Translations under genes and position numbers: made by a program
Notes under the pieces: model-generated
What the model was told of the DNA's origin: nothing
Databases searched by the model: none
Seen by the model: the letters and a program-made list of their open reading frames with translations, nothing else
Assembly: GCA_016617855.1 (NCBI GenBank)
Contig: JAECUM010005024.1
Coordinates: 1-64,000, forward strand
DNA from: Megalonaias nervosa
Taxonomy: Eukaryota; Mollusca; Bivalvia; Unionida; Unionidae
Direction of reading: 5' to 3'
Length of the DNA stretch: 64,000 bases
Part shown: one piece after another, positions 11,252 through 24,600 of the stretch
Numbering within the stretch: the stretch's first letter is position 1
Layout: the number at the start of each line of letters is the position of its first letter

Positions 11252-14200
11252 GTGTGTGTACATATCTGTTTATGATGGTTAAACCCGATTTTAACAATAA
11301 GTGGATTAGGGATTAAGTCCCTATTCATTAGAGACTTATTTTTTATTTTTTGTTTTGATAATAGTGACATTTAAATCAGAGGCCTTACTTATTTTGCATA
11401 GTTTGATTGATCAATGATTTTTTCACATTTGTTTCAGAACCATTTTGTTTGATCATGTATCTGCTATTCATTCATTGGCATGTGGACTGTCATGCTCCAC
11501 CTCAAGTCAAATGTTTATGTATCTGCTATTCATTCACTGGCATGTGGACTGTCATGATCCACCTCAAGTCAAATGTTTATGTATCTGCTATTCATTCATT
11601 GGCATGTGGACTGTCATGCTCCACCTCAAGTCAAATGTTTATGTATCTGCTATTCATTCATTGGCATGTGGACTGTCATGCTCCACCTCAAGTCAAATCT
11701 ATTTATGTATCTGCTATTCATTCATTGCATGTGGACTGTCATGCTCCACCTCAAGTCAAATCTGTTTACGTATCTGCTATTCATTCATTGGCATGTGGAC
11801 TGTCATGCTCCACCTCAAGTCAAATCACATCATCTTTTGTCTTTTGCGATTGATAAATAACACTTCCTTGTAGCAGTTTCTTGCTCAACATTTTTAAACA
11901 CATACTATTTTCTCACTGGTTTTACAAAACAGTGTCATGACAGTTATGGGATCAATCATGGGGACATTGGTTATTTGTTAAGTACATTATATTGCATGCA
12001 GGCAAAGATATTGTTAACAGAGTTAATTATAACCACTGTAGTTAAGTCTACAAAGCCAGATGTTCGCACATGGCAAAGAAACTGACCGAACTTTTCCTGT
12101 CACACATGCACCAACCATAGGGGCTGATTTCCCTTATGCATGAATGGGCTACAGCCTAAGAGTCAGCGTGGCTTCAGTGAAGGATGAGGAAACACACACA
12201 CACACATGGTATTTGTAGCTTGTCAACTCCAACAGAAATGCCAGGAACATAACTCTAACCTGTACATGACATTCATGGACCTGACAATCCCTTTTGACAC
12301 AGTCAGCCATGATGGCCTCTGGAAGAAGATGGCAAAACTTGGTTGCCAAGAGAAATTCCTCATCATGGTTCAACAATTCCATAATTGCATGCTTGCTCAT
12401 GTCATGGATGACAGTGAGACACCTGATCCATTCCCTGTCACAAATGGAGTCAAGCAAGGTTATGTGTTGGTCCCATCCTTCTTCAGTATGATGATCTCTG
12501 TCATGCTTACTCATGCCTTCTGTGACTATGACACTGGGATTAACATCAGATACCAGACTGATGGCAAAGTTTTCAATATGAGGAAACTACAGGCAAAGAC
12601 TAAGTTACAGGAAGTGACTGTTCGTCATCTCCTGTTTGCTGACGACTGTTCCCTGAATAGTAAATCTGAATCTGACATACAACATCCTGTACCAGGAAAA
12701 CCTTAGGCAGAGCTTACCATCACAGTAAATAGCCGAACCCTCACTGCAGTGGACAAGTTCACCTACTTCAGGCAGTACACTGTGACTTAAAGTTCACGTC
12801 AATGTCGAAACCAACACAAGAATTGCTAAAGCAAGTCTGGCCTTTGGTAGACTAGCATGCAAATGTGTTGGAGTGCAAAGGCATCAGTCTGCAAATAAAA
12901 CTGAAGGTTTACAAAGCCAATGTGTCACTGACCCTGTTGCATACATGGGAAATCTTGATGGTGTGCAGACACCATGCCAAAAAGGTGAACCATTTTGACA
13001 TGGGCTGCCTTAGGCAATGGATGAGGATAAGATGGCAGGACAGCATCACAGACACTATAGATCTCACATTAGCAGGCAGGCATTCAAAGCATCCACACTC
13101 TGCTGATGAAATCACGGATGAGGTGGGCAGGCCACATTACAAATAATTTCCATGGTGACCTGGATGGAAAGCAATCTCAGGGTGATTAGAAGAAATGCTT
13201 CAAAGATCCTCATGTTGTCCATTAAATATTTCAACACTGACCCTGAATCTTGGGAAGAGCATGCATATAATCACTCCACCTGGTGCAGTCTCATCCACAA
13301 TGGAGATATGTACTTTGAACTGAGGCAAACTGCAGATACAGTGCAGATGGATGAGAAGCATAAATGTCAGAGCTGCAGCATGTCCTCCATTACTCAAGCA
13401 ACCCCAAGTGGTATCTCCTGTCAAGTATGTCATAGACAGTTTTGTGCATAAATTGGCCAGACAAGCAACTGAAGTTCTCATTGGAAACAAACCAGTTAAT
13501 GCAGACCTGCCACTTTGATTGGAATGAAAATCAGGGTGCCAATAGAAAAAAAATCAGGATTTGGAGAAAAAAACAATCAAGATCATTGCTTTTGACCCTA
13601 TATTTACAAAAACTTTACAAAGGAATTATATCTCCACTGTCTTATGCTATTTATTTAACATGAAAAACATATGCTACAGTTTTCAATTTTCATCTTTTAT
13701 GCAGGTATTTAGAGTTAAATCAAGTAACACACTAATTATCAGCATAAAAGATCAAAATGGATAAATGATAGATTTTCATGGTATGACTGTAGTGTATTCC
13801 TTGTGGTATTTTTGCATCACTTTTGCTGTCCTTTGTTAATCAAAATGTATTTATGGTGGGTAATTTTAAAAGTAGGTATTCTGAGCAAAAAGAATTCAGA
13901 AAATCAGAATTTTCAATTTGTAAACAAAACTTCAGTATGACCCCAAGTAATCAGGATAAGTGGCAGGTCTGTATTAATGATGTCATGGTCATCTTTGAAC
14001 TCAAAAGATAAACAACAGAATTAGCAAAATGCTATTGGACATGGTTGAGAACAGCTTGGAGCTTCCACGCTTCATCTAACTTAAGGATCAATATACCTTT
14101 TATTCAACTGACACAAAGTGCTTTAAGACAAGACAATCACATAATAGTGCATTCTTTATTAATTAAAACTTACCTGACCTACAGTTGGGACTATCTTTAT

Positions 14201-14499
14201 ATTTCTGTGACATGCAAATCAGAATAACATGTGCCATTTCAACAGCTTCTGCCATAGTCTGAACTGTCGATCCACACATATTTTCAATATCCATCCACAC
14301 AGTGTATCCATGTTTTTTAAGCAAGTCGCTGATATTTATCAACTCCTTCTGATGACCCCAGTTGTAGCTGATCATGACGTGACCACTAATACCTTTCTTG
14401 TCTGTCTGGCCAGATCTAACACTACTTCTCCTTCTGATGGTACGTTCCTTCCAACGAATGCCTGAATAATAGGAAGGCAATGATAATGATGTGTCACAT

Positions 14500-14574
<75 letters not shown>

Positions 14575-17500
14575 TTTGTCTCTTTTCGTGTAAAATATGC
14601 TAAAGAATGCAAGGGGTGCATTTATATTTTTGGTGCAAAACAATTTTGCCAAAGCTATGACCATATTCTTATGAATTAATGTTTCCTTCTTGTCCTATTA
14701 TACAATCTCAACAAATGGTGTCTATGAAAATCTGGAATGAATATGTTTCCATAATGTTTTCTTTACCAGTGTGTTTGGATTTAATTTCAATCACAAGCAT
14801 GAAATATTAATAAAACATGAGACTTTTTTATGAAAGAATTCTGCTGATTTTCAGATACTGAAATAAGAAGCCAACATATTCAAAGTTTTTAGATAAAAGG
14901 TGATGGGTGTGTTTGGATATGATTTCTATTGCAAGTAGCAAATGTTAAGAAAATATAAAAAACTTTAATGAAAAAATTATTTTTTTCTAATGCAAAAAGA
15001 AGTATAAGAAGTCAATATAATCAATGTTTTTAGATGAAAGGTGATGGATAAATTCTTCACCACATATCATGCTAAAGAAAAGTTCAACGAGACATCACTT
15101 GCTTTGTATACAAGCATTTATCATTGATTCAAAATGGAGCAATACAATATATAAGTGATCACTGCATGGAATCAAAATCTTTGCCATTATTACTTCAGTG
15201 TAACCTACACATGTTGACTGTTTTATCAACAGTCCTCCATCAGTATAGTTGAAAACAATTTCAATTCTGTCAACATGATACTCCAATACTACTGCATCTG
15301 GCAATATTACTGGAGATCTCTCAGACCAAAATATTTCCAATAATGACAAGATATATCCAACGATAAAATTTAATATGTATATTTTGTTGAATCGAATTCA
15401 GTAATCAAAAGGAGCAGGCCCTTCAATTCAAAAGTAAATCTTCCGATGAAATAGCCCTTCAAATAAATTTATTTTTAATTTCAATGACTCTATTTGCTGA
15501 CTTTTGTAACAAAACTATACCGAATTGTTTGTACTTCTCATCTTCTTGAAGTTCTGTACGTAAACTCCACAGTGTGCCGTCGGCAGCCATTCTGACCTCA
15601 CGGTCTGTCGACGTCTCCCTCAGATCAATCAAAAATTCCACAATCTTCAGGTCACTGTTTCCAAGAATCTTTACTTGGTTGTCTTTATCAAAAGCCAGAA
15701 CCCTAATAGCTCCAACTGCCTCTAAAACACAATATAAGTGGAAATTATTCCTTTAGAACAACATCACTGAAATTGCAATGAAAGCATTTATTTTCTCAAG
15801 CATGCCATTTACTAATGTTTATCATCGAGTGAATGTGAATGCATCACTGTCATACCCTTATTCTGTCACTGACCGAATAATATTGTTTGGTTTCAAATTT
15901 AGTCATATCACTACAATGTCTGCAGTTAGGCAGTTTATAGCACTGGAGCATAGTAACGCAGACATGTAGCATCATGTACCCACTCAATCACATTATCCTT
16001 ACACCAGGCCAACCCATTTTAACATTAACCTCTTAATGCTGAGCACCAAGCGAGACAGCTGCTAATACCATTTTCATAAGTCTTTGGTATGACACTACTG
16101 GGATTTGAACCCACAACCTCCTGCATCTAAGGTGGATGCTCTAACCACTTAGGCCACCGAAGCGGCTGTTAGGTCAGGTCACATAATATTCCAAATATGA
16201 ATTAAATGCAAAGCTTCTTAGCTTGTTCTACATACCCCACTCCTTCCATAACTCACTAATCCACTTATAACTCAAGAAAATACCTCCAAATTTGACCCCT
16301 ATTTATTGAACATGAGGAAAATCACAAACAAAATTGGTAACTGAAACCTTGATATATCACTTGTTTTGTCATTAAAACAGTAAATAGCACCTGGAAATTT
16401 GAATCAACATTTTGAAATTCTCAACTTTTAATAAGTCATATGTTTTGTTACATTTTTTCCAAGCGACATTCTTAGTACACTGTAAATAACAATATTCAGC
16501 AAATATTTTTGATCAGTGAAAATGTCATGAATGCCTACTGGATAGAAGCACTTTAATAAATAAATACCAATTATGTAAGTTTTATCAAGTGAAATTTGTG
16601 TTTTAGTTCCATCTTTTAGTTAGGTGTAAGTGTAATCATCATAAATGCAATGTGCCCTCTTGTATTCAAATGTCAATCTACTGTAACAGCTGTGTCCACA
16701 AATGTTTCTCTGAGAACTGACTTGTGTAAGTATCTGTTGTATTATTGTACTGAATTAAAAGCTGACCTGCTAAGAATTATCATGTTAAATAGGTCTTTTG
16801 TATCAAATAAAAGTGGTGGAATAAAAGAAAAGTTAAAAGTCATGCAAGTCAAACCTGCATAAGAGCTAGCAGCCTCAGCTGCATGTCAGGTCAACTCATT
16901 TCAATTGATCAACCCAAACACTATTATAAATATTACTGTGTCCATACTATAATCAAACTACCTTAAATTAACCTATACATTCATAAATGTGATCAACGAT
17001 AGCAAGGCAACCAAACGAAATTAATACTTGGTGAAATAAAAAGCTTTGTTTCACTGATATAGATCATTGTGGATAAGTGAGTTTTAGAGTTTGTAGTTAA
17101 CTTAAAATCCCTGAACTGGCACTCAGATGTATTTCCTAAAGGAGGAGAAGTTTCACTACTATCTGCAATAAAATCATGGCATCAACATTTGAAAAGAACA
17201 ATTAGAATGCTGAGTTTCGACGATGATTGTTGTTTCACTAAAATTAAATAAATGTCTTTAATTTTTTAAGAAAGGATTCTTGTTTGGTTGTGAAATCTGG
17301 TTTATTGCTCTTTTGTTCCCTGTGTTGCACTCCACTATAAGAGTGCAAAGCAGGGAGTATACGAAGCAGGGTGCCAGACTAATCAACAACAGCAAAATGC
17401 AGTGATGTAATACAGTGTTTTCACTTGCACGTGAAGGTTGTTAAAACCAGTTTGAAGAATGTTGGACATCTTGAAAATAAATACAAGTTAAACAGAGAAA

Positions 17501-20500
17501 ATAACTACATTACAAAAACCACTTTATTGACAATTATTCCCATTGCAATAATAAAACAAGTATTAACCATTAAACAGCCCAGTTGCCCCCCCCCCTTCCC
17601 TTTTGCAGTTTTCTCGATGGACAGCAGGGATGATATCACCTTTTTGGAGGTCCATCAATAACTTGAACCCTTGCTTATAGTGCAGTCAATGTTTTTGGAC
17701 CAGTTACAAAGTGTCAGGTGTATGTAGATGTGTGTGTGTGTTAGGGGTGAAACAATACATCTGTGCCACGTAATGATATGATTCATCATATGCTGCCTGC
17801 AATATGATACATATCGATACACATATGAAGTTGATGGTCTTTCCATCTTTGGAAGGTGGCTGGTGCCCTTTCATGTATGTTGACATTCTTGGTTGTATTT
17901 CCAGTATGCAGACTACAGATATATATAGTTATCACATATTTATGTGCAATTCTGATTGATAAGATGATATCAACAATACTTTCAATCAGACTACCTGTTG
18001 GTTGCAGTGAGTTTTATCCAACGTTTTAAGCCATTTAACTCTGTTTGTTTTGTACAACATGAATGATTTCAAAACATATTATTACTAATTTCATGTCTCA
18101 GTTACACTTAGAAGGCAGTGCAATGCTATCTACAAAACAGAAGAAATAATGCAATTTCCTAGTGTAAAGAATATCTCATTTAGAACAAATCAGGGCACTG
18201 GCAATAAGGCTGAATACCCCCAAAAATATCACATTTTATTTCCTGCAGATGCAAAAGACTGCTGCAGCCACAGGTACTTGTATTTGTTATTGAAAAAGGA
18301 AAACTATTGACTACACCCAGTCCTATTCGACAATTTTCTTTTAACTTACACAAGGTGATAAACTTCAGCTCATTCTATGTTAATTTCACTTTTCAATCAG
18401 CACCTTCATTCACTGGTTAAATATCTCTGCATAAAAAAGAGAAATTCCAAATTTGTTTCCCATGTACAATTTTAGGGGAGATGATGACAGGATTTTATGT
18501 AAGGGAGACCTCCACCTTTATCAAAGAAAAAATGAGGGGAGGAAGAAATGGTCATAGGTCAATATTTACCTAAACTTCAATATCTTTCTCTCTTACTTCC
18601 TGCTCCACTTTCTTACAGCTCTACTGAAATCAACATCTATGACAGATGCCACCTCCTTTTCTTTGTATCAATATTGTTCTGTGCTTCTTTCTCAAGGGGC
18701 ATATACATAGCTAGCTTTGTCAGCCTGAATATGTCAGGAAACTTATCTTTGTGACCGTTTTGTACAATTTTCCAGAGATCACAGATATTATCTTTTGGAT
18801 ACATCTGCTCCAAAATAGGATTTTTCTCAAACATAAACTTCCTTTGTTAAATCAGTATTTTACTGACTACTACGCCAAATTTCTTATCTGTTCCTTAATA
18901 CTGTATATGGGTATTTAGTCCATCAATGTTTGTGCAGACAGAGGCATGAAAATAAATATCTTTACTCTTAATTGCTTTGTTAACCCTTATTTTATTCAAT
19001 TTTCAACTCTGATATGGATACATGTATATGGTTTTGTAGCATATGATTTGCCAGGCAAATTGGATTAATTAAAAAATGAAAATTGCATGATACTTTTAAA
19101 CTGTCTGAATTTTAATTAGGCTTGGTATTCTGCACTTCGTACATTTCCAAATATCACTGAAAGGGTCATTCAGTCTATATTTTGTCCATCCAGCATGTAC
19201 AACTGACTTGTATTTAACACCACTTCGGGCTCAAAATCACTCAATGGTGTCTTCATTAATGCTTTCCCAGCTCCAATAATTTGACATACTTTGTAACTTT
19301 AAAAATTATTGTCATCATCACTATCATCAGCAAGTATTTGCATAACGAAATTGTAATGAACCACACTGGGAATCAGACATTTTGGGTTTTATAGGTAGCC
19401 CGTATTTTAAACACGCAGTTGTAAAACTTTCTTCTTGAATGGTTCAAACTAAAGCATTAATTTTATTCCTGGGCACATTGTTCTAATCAAATTTAGTTTC
19501 ACAACCATTCATATTGAACTTGAAAAACCCAGATGTGGAACAGTTACAACCTGAAAAACAGATGTCACAACAAGAACGGTTAAATAATAATTGTATACTT
19601 CGATGTGTACATTTTCATATATGGGACTTTCAATCAATTTGCGGGAGTTATCGCGTTCAACTGTTCTCCAAACGCATGAATTCGTACAAAATTTTGCATG
19701 ATTCGAGCAATGGCACACCCTAACAGCATCTCCGCTTAAGTACTTGACATATTTAATAACTTTCCCATGAAGTCTCTCTGCCAATGCTTCCTGTTTGTCA
19801 CGCAGAGAAAAAGCTACATTGATTTCTGATTGGTGGTTGTTGTTTAACCTTGTTTAAATGAGAATTCAATGTATTAACATATTTCAACATGCAACACACC
19901 GGTAGCATAGTTTTCAAATCGACAAAAGGAGTCAAGATGCAATTCATATGATATATGGCAGCTTTTAATAAATCCTGCCTCTGCAATATCATCTTGTCTC
20001 TTGAAATTAGTTTGGACAAATATGTTCCCAACAAACCCCTTGATATATTCAGACACTAATTACTTATGTTCATTCTATTAGTGTAATTAGGGCCTTAAGG
20101 CAGTATTAACAGTGTCCATTTAATTTTTATCAAGTTAAACAAAACTGAGAGCTTATATATTTGACTGAAAAATTCCAATATGTTATAGGATTCAATCCTT
20201 GTTTTCCATGACAACTATTTTATCATTATTGCCTACCCATCTGTGAATTTGTCTCACTAAAAAACATTACACTGTTTATTATAGGCAGTAGAAGTACATC
20301 AATGATGAATTTAATAATAAAGTTTGCTTCAAACAACAGTTTTCTAACTTTGCTAAATCATTTGAGTATCTTGCTAGAAGGATGAAAGCAATATTTTTTT
20401 TATGTATACCACAGGATGTAAATATCTCAAGGGTAAACACGAAAGATCTAATATGTTAGTTTACATTAGATATTGTTTGAAACTTTTGCAGGCAAAGGAA

Positions 20501-21580
20501 GATATCTTATTTAATCGCAAATTTATTTTCTAACATTTCAACTTCAGAAAGATGTAGTCTAATACCTTTGGATATATGCAAAAATGTCAATACAGTGTCG
20601 TTTACTCAGTGGCTTTACCTCTTTGTTCCTGTATAGTCCCACATTTGGCGAGTTCTACTAAATGAGGCAGGCAACCTATCTCCACAAGAATCTTCTTGTT
20701 GGCATCATTTCGGGCTAAGTGGCGAACAGCTTAAATATATATATATATATAAAGAGAGAGAGAGAGTAAAGATTGCTTATTATACTCTTGGATGCAACCA
20801 TTTCTCTTGACCTTGTCCAAAATCAAGTTCATTTCCTACTTGACCTTAAGCATTGAGTTTTTAAAAATTCTGTTAACAACTAATACATAGCTAAAATATT
20901 CTCTATGTGTATTGGTTAACTATTAGGATTATTATTTTTGCCTGTGTCAACAACGAAGCATAACTATCTTGTAAACATTTGGAACTGTCATGAAGGTTAT
21001 TTTCCATTAGGTAATAGCTTTTAATAGAAAATGTTAATTGTGACCTGAAGTCAATAGGACTATATAATCTTGTTTTTCTAGAAATTATTCATTTGTGCTC
21101 TAAGATTTTAAGATTTTTGCAGAATCAACTGTATGATCATTGTGTCCAGTAATTCATTTGGGCTGGAATTTTATTCAAATTATTTATTCACTGGAAATAC
21201 AAAGTGCTCTTCAAAAATAAAATTATAGGATTTATAGTGAAATTTCAAATATGGATATATTCTTGGATTGTACTATTGTGATCCAACAAAAGACTGTAAG
21301 CACATCACCACTACATGGGTCACCACAGGCACATCACAACTTCCAGCATTGGATTTAATTTGGATTTCCACTAAAGTTTATTCAGAACTTTAATCATTTG
21401 GACTTGTGTCCGTAATTCTAGGATTATTTGGGATTTAATTTGCAATACCATAACTCCCTTTGTTTAAAAGAACTTTTCACTTTGTATTCTAGGGAAATAT
21501 ATTAAATATATTATTTGTTTAAATTTACAAAGTGTGTTGCTTCTCACTCTTTTCTATAACGTGTTTTAAGACTATAAAGT

Positions 21581-21629
<49 letters not shown>

Positions 21630-24600
21630 CATTTTATTGCATAGACACAATTTATTAGTTAAAACTAAACTGAGATTTTTTTTAAAGATTTTAACTGAAA
21701 AAGTCTCTCTGATCCTTAAAATGCCTTATTGGACTTTTGAATCTCTGTTCAATCCATGACTGCGAATTACTTATTGTTTAAGAATAATTAACATGAAGAA
21801 ACAATTGTAACATCTGTGAAAATGATTTAAAAATTTTAAAGATTATATACAATTCATCTGGTTTCTGCTGCAGGTTTCCGATTTTGGGAAATTGTGCTAT
21901 GTTTGATAGAGGATACAATTATCTGCTAATAAGAAAACCTGCACATACAGAGAAAATAAATATATCAGGGATAACATAATATGGAAGATTTCAAATCTGA
22001 AATTATTGACATTATTTTGAGGCATGTAATTTCCAAATTAATTTCCATAAAAAAGATGCGATTTTGTAAATTTTAGTGATCTGAAAGTTAGATTATTCAT
22101 TTTTTTGATGGAAAAATTTGTGTTATGCTTTGAATATTCAAAATGAGAGGAATCCATTCTTTTAACCACCTTCTTTGAAACGAAGGTTTGAACATTATTA
22201 CTTTTCACATAAGCTTTATTTAAGATTATAATTTAATATCTGAAGATAATGATTTAAAGTAGTTCTGAAGTTTAATCTTAACTTAGCAGAATATAGTGAC
22301 TACCATATTTAGGTTCCTTCAAACTGCCCAAATTTTAGGAATACCCACAATCCATTACACCGAAATATTCCAGTTTGAAAATCAGTTTGTGTTCAGGCAG
22401 TAATCTAGAAACTGGAGATCACTTAAATTAAACAAGATTACCTGCACATGCACTGCCTTTTGGTTTTTTTAAAAAAAGCAGATCTTGTTTAGTTTTAAAT
22501 TTTCAATGCTGCCTTTTCTGGGATGCGCTAATGAAATCTGCATTTCCGGAACATGGTGATCATTAAACTGATTTTCCGGAACAAATTTGGAGGGACCAGG
22601 ATGGTAGGCATGTCTGTGCAGGGTATTTATACTATGCAATCTCTATGCATCGCTACTGCTATAAATATAACACAGGAAGTACAAACTCACTCATTGCACA
22701 TTCGCATGCTGACCACCCATCGTAGTCGTGAGATTTGTCTTTCAGTGCCGATCCCAAAATGTTCATCAGAAATGTCAGTAGATCATGCTTGTCCTGTAGA
22801 ACTTCGCTTTCTTTCTCATCGATTATATTTGCCAGGAGGGCGAGTGCAGTCAGTCGATCATCATTATCCTTTGAAATCAGGTAGGAACCTGCAATAGTGA
22901 CAGAATCCAGACGACGAAGATGCGGAATGGTTGTGTCAACTTGGGAAATGTTGTAAAACGTAGATAATGTGAGATTCACCAGGGAACGTTCCACATCCGT
23001 CTGAAAATGAAATAAAATTGAAGTCCAATTATATGTAAAATTGGATAAAATACTTTCTCTGGAAATCGCTGCCGTTAAATTATAGGGTTTAATAATAAAT
23101 AAAGTCCAGTCATATATCAGGTTGCAGCAAGTAAAAAAACAACAACAGAGTATACAAAGCATGCAAAAATACCATTTCATGAAATATATTTAATTTATTC
23201 AAAGTGCTTAAAAATAAATGATTTATTTGACGTTGGCCACAATGAAGTACATTTTTGCTGTTGCGAATTCAATGCCATTTTTCAGCACATGATAGGCTAT
23301 ACATGGCAGCCAGTATATCTGGTAGAGGAAGAATCCCAGAAAACCCCAGGTAAAACTACCGACCCACTGGAAGCCAATGGCAAGCTTTCTCCCCTACTTA
23401 ACGTTAGTGGAGCCTGAGACTCAAACCCAAATGGACAGAGGTGAGATAACAGTGATCTGTAAAGGCAAGTGTTTTAGACCACTTGACCATCCAGGTCCTA
23501 GACCACACCGCAACATCAAAGTAGGTGCTATATTTTTTCTCTGAAAATCAGTATCAAAATATTAACAAAATTAAAAAAACATAAAATAATCAAACTGTAA
23601 ACTCAAAGGATTTATCTACAACACACAACATGATCAAATCAAAGCAAGTTTGCAAAGGGGCCTGCTACAATGTTAGCTATGCCCTTGTATAAACTATCAA
23701 ATCATTGTGTTTTAAAACATCAGATGTCACATAAGCCACCCAGCAATGTTGGTTTTCCATGTACATTATTTTATTCTTTCTGAGGCAGTTTGAACTGTAA
23801 CAATTCAAACATGCAAACAAATGATACACAAGATAAAATCAAAATTGACCAGAGAGAGAGAGAGAGAGAGAGTGAGCGAGTTAGAGAGAAATTTCAGCAA
23901 ACTTTGAGACCATGGGGAAAATGGAGATGAACAAAAATAAGTCATGAAAAGATTCTCTTGGATACATAAACTGCATGCATGTTACTTTATATGCTTTCTG
24001 CAGGACATTAATTATTTCAATCTGGCATAAAAAGGGTGCTTGTACACATTTCAATGTTCACCATGTTATGGATTTATCATAGTCTCATTTTCCTTTTTAA
24101 AACTTTCAAATATTTGTAATACATCAATAAATGTCTTTCAAAAAATGCATACATGAAGTAGACATATCGCAAGCAATTATCATAGATTATCTTATTTAAA
24201 ATGAAGTAACTTGTGCAAATCCACAAGCTGGTTTTGTTATTTAATATTATCTTTATGGTGTTCTTACCACCAGCATTAAGCATATCGTTGTAATGCAGAA
24301 TTATTCACAAATCTATACTGCATAAACTATTTACCTTTTCATCTTCCATGATATTTTCTGGAAGGTATGATATCAATATGTTCTTTAGTGTCTCCAGAAA
24401 ATCTTTTTTCATCACAAGATCATTTGTAACATCAGGATGACTGTCAGAGTAGTTCAATAACAATGACAGTGCTCGTTTCATGACTTGAAGGTGGGAGGGT
24501 GCAATCTTTCCTACTTCATCTTTAAAACCTATCCGCCAACCATCAATTATGATGTTACACATAACGCTCAGAGTTTTGGTCTCCAACAACCTCCTGCCAG

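Noticed and set aside
11407..11873. Three overlapping forward frames of 95-148 codons
   Set aside because: They only reflect a stop-free 62-bp repeat.
16095..16165. tRNA-like sequence on the minus strand (also 29445-29513, 25825-25885)
   Set aside because: A and B boxes are present, but the 3' half is SINE body and the same unit is dispersed; not tRNA genes.
22553..22897. Plus-strand 114-codon frame
   Set aside because: Antisense shadow of TIR-gene exon 2.
24077..24283. Minus-strand frame just downstream of exon 1
   Set aside because: Intronic; the GT donor at 24334 and phase match to exon 2 exclude it.
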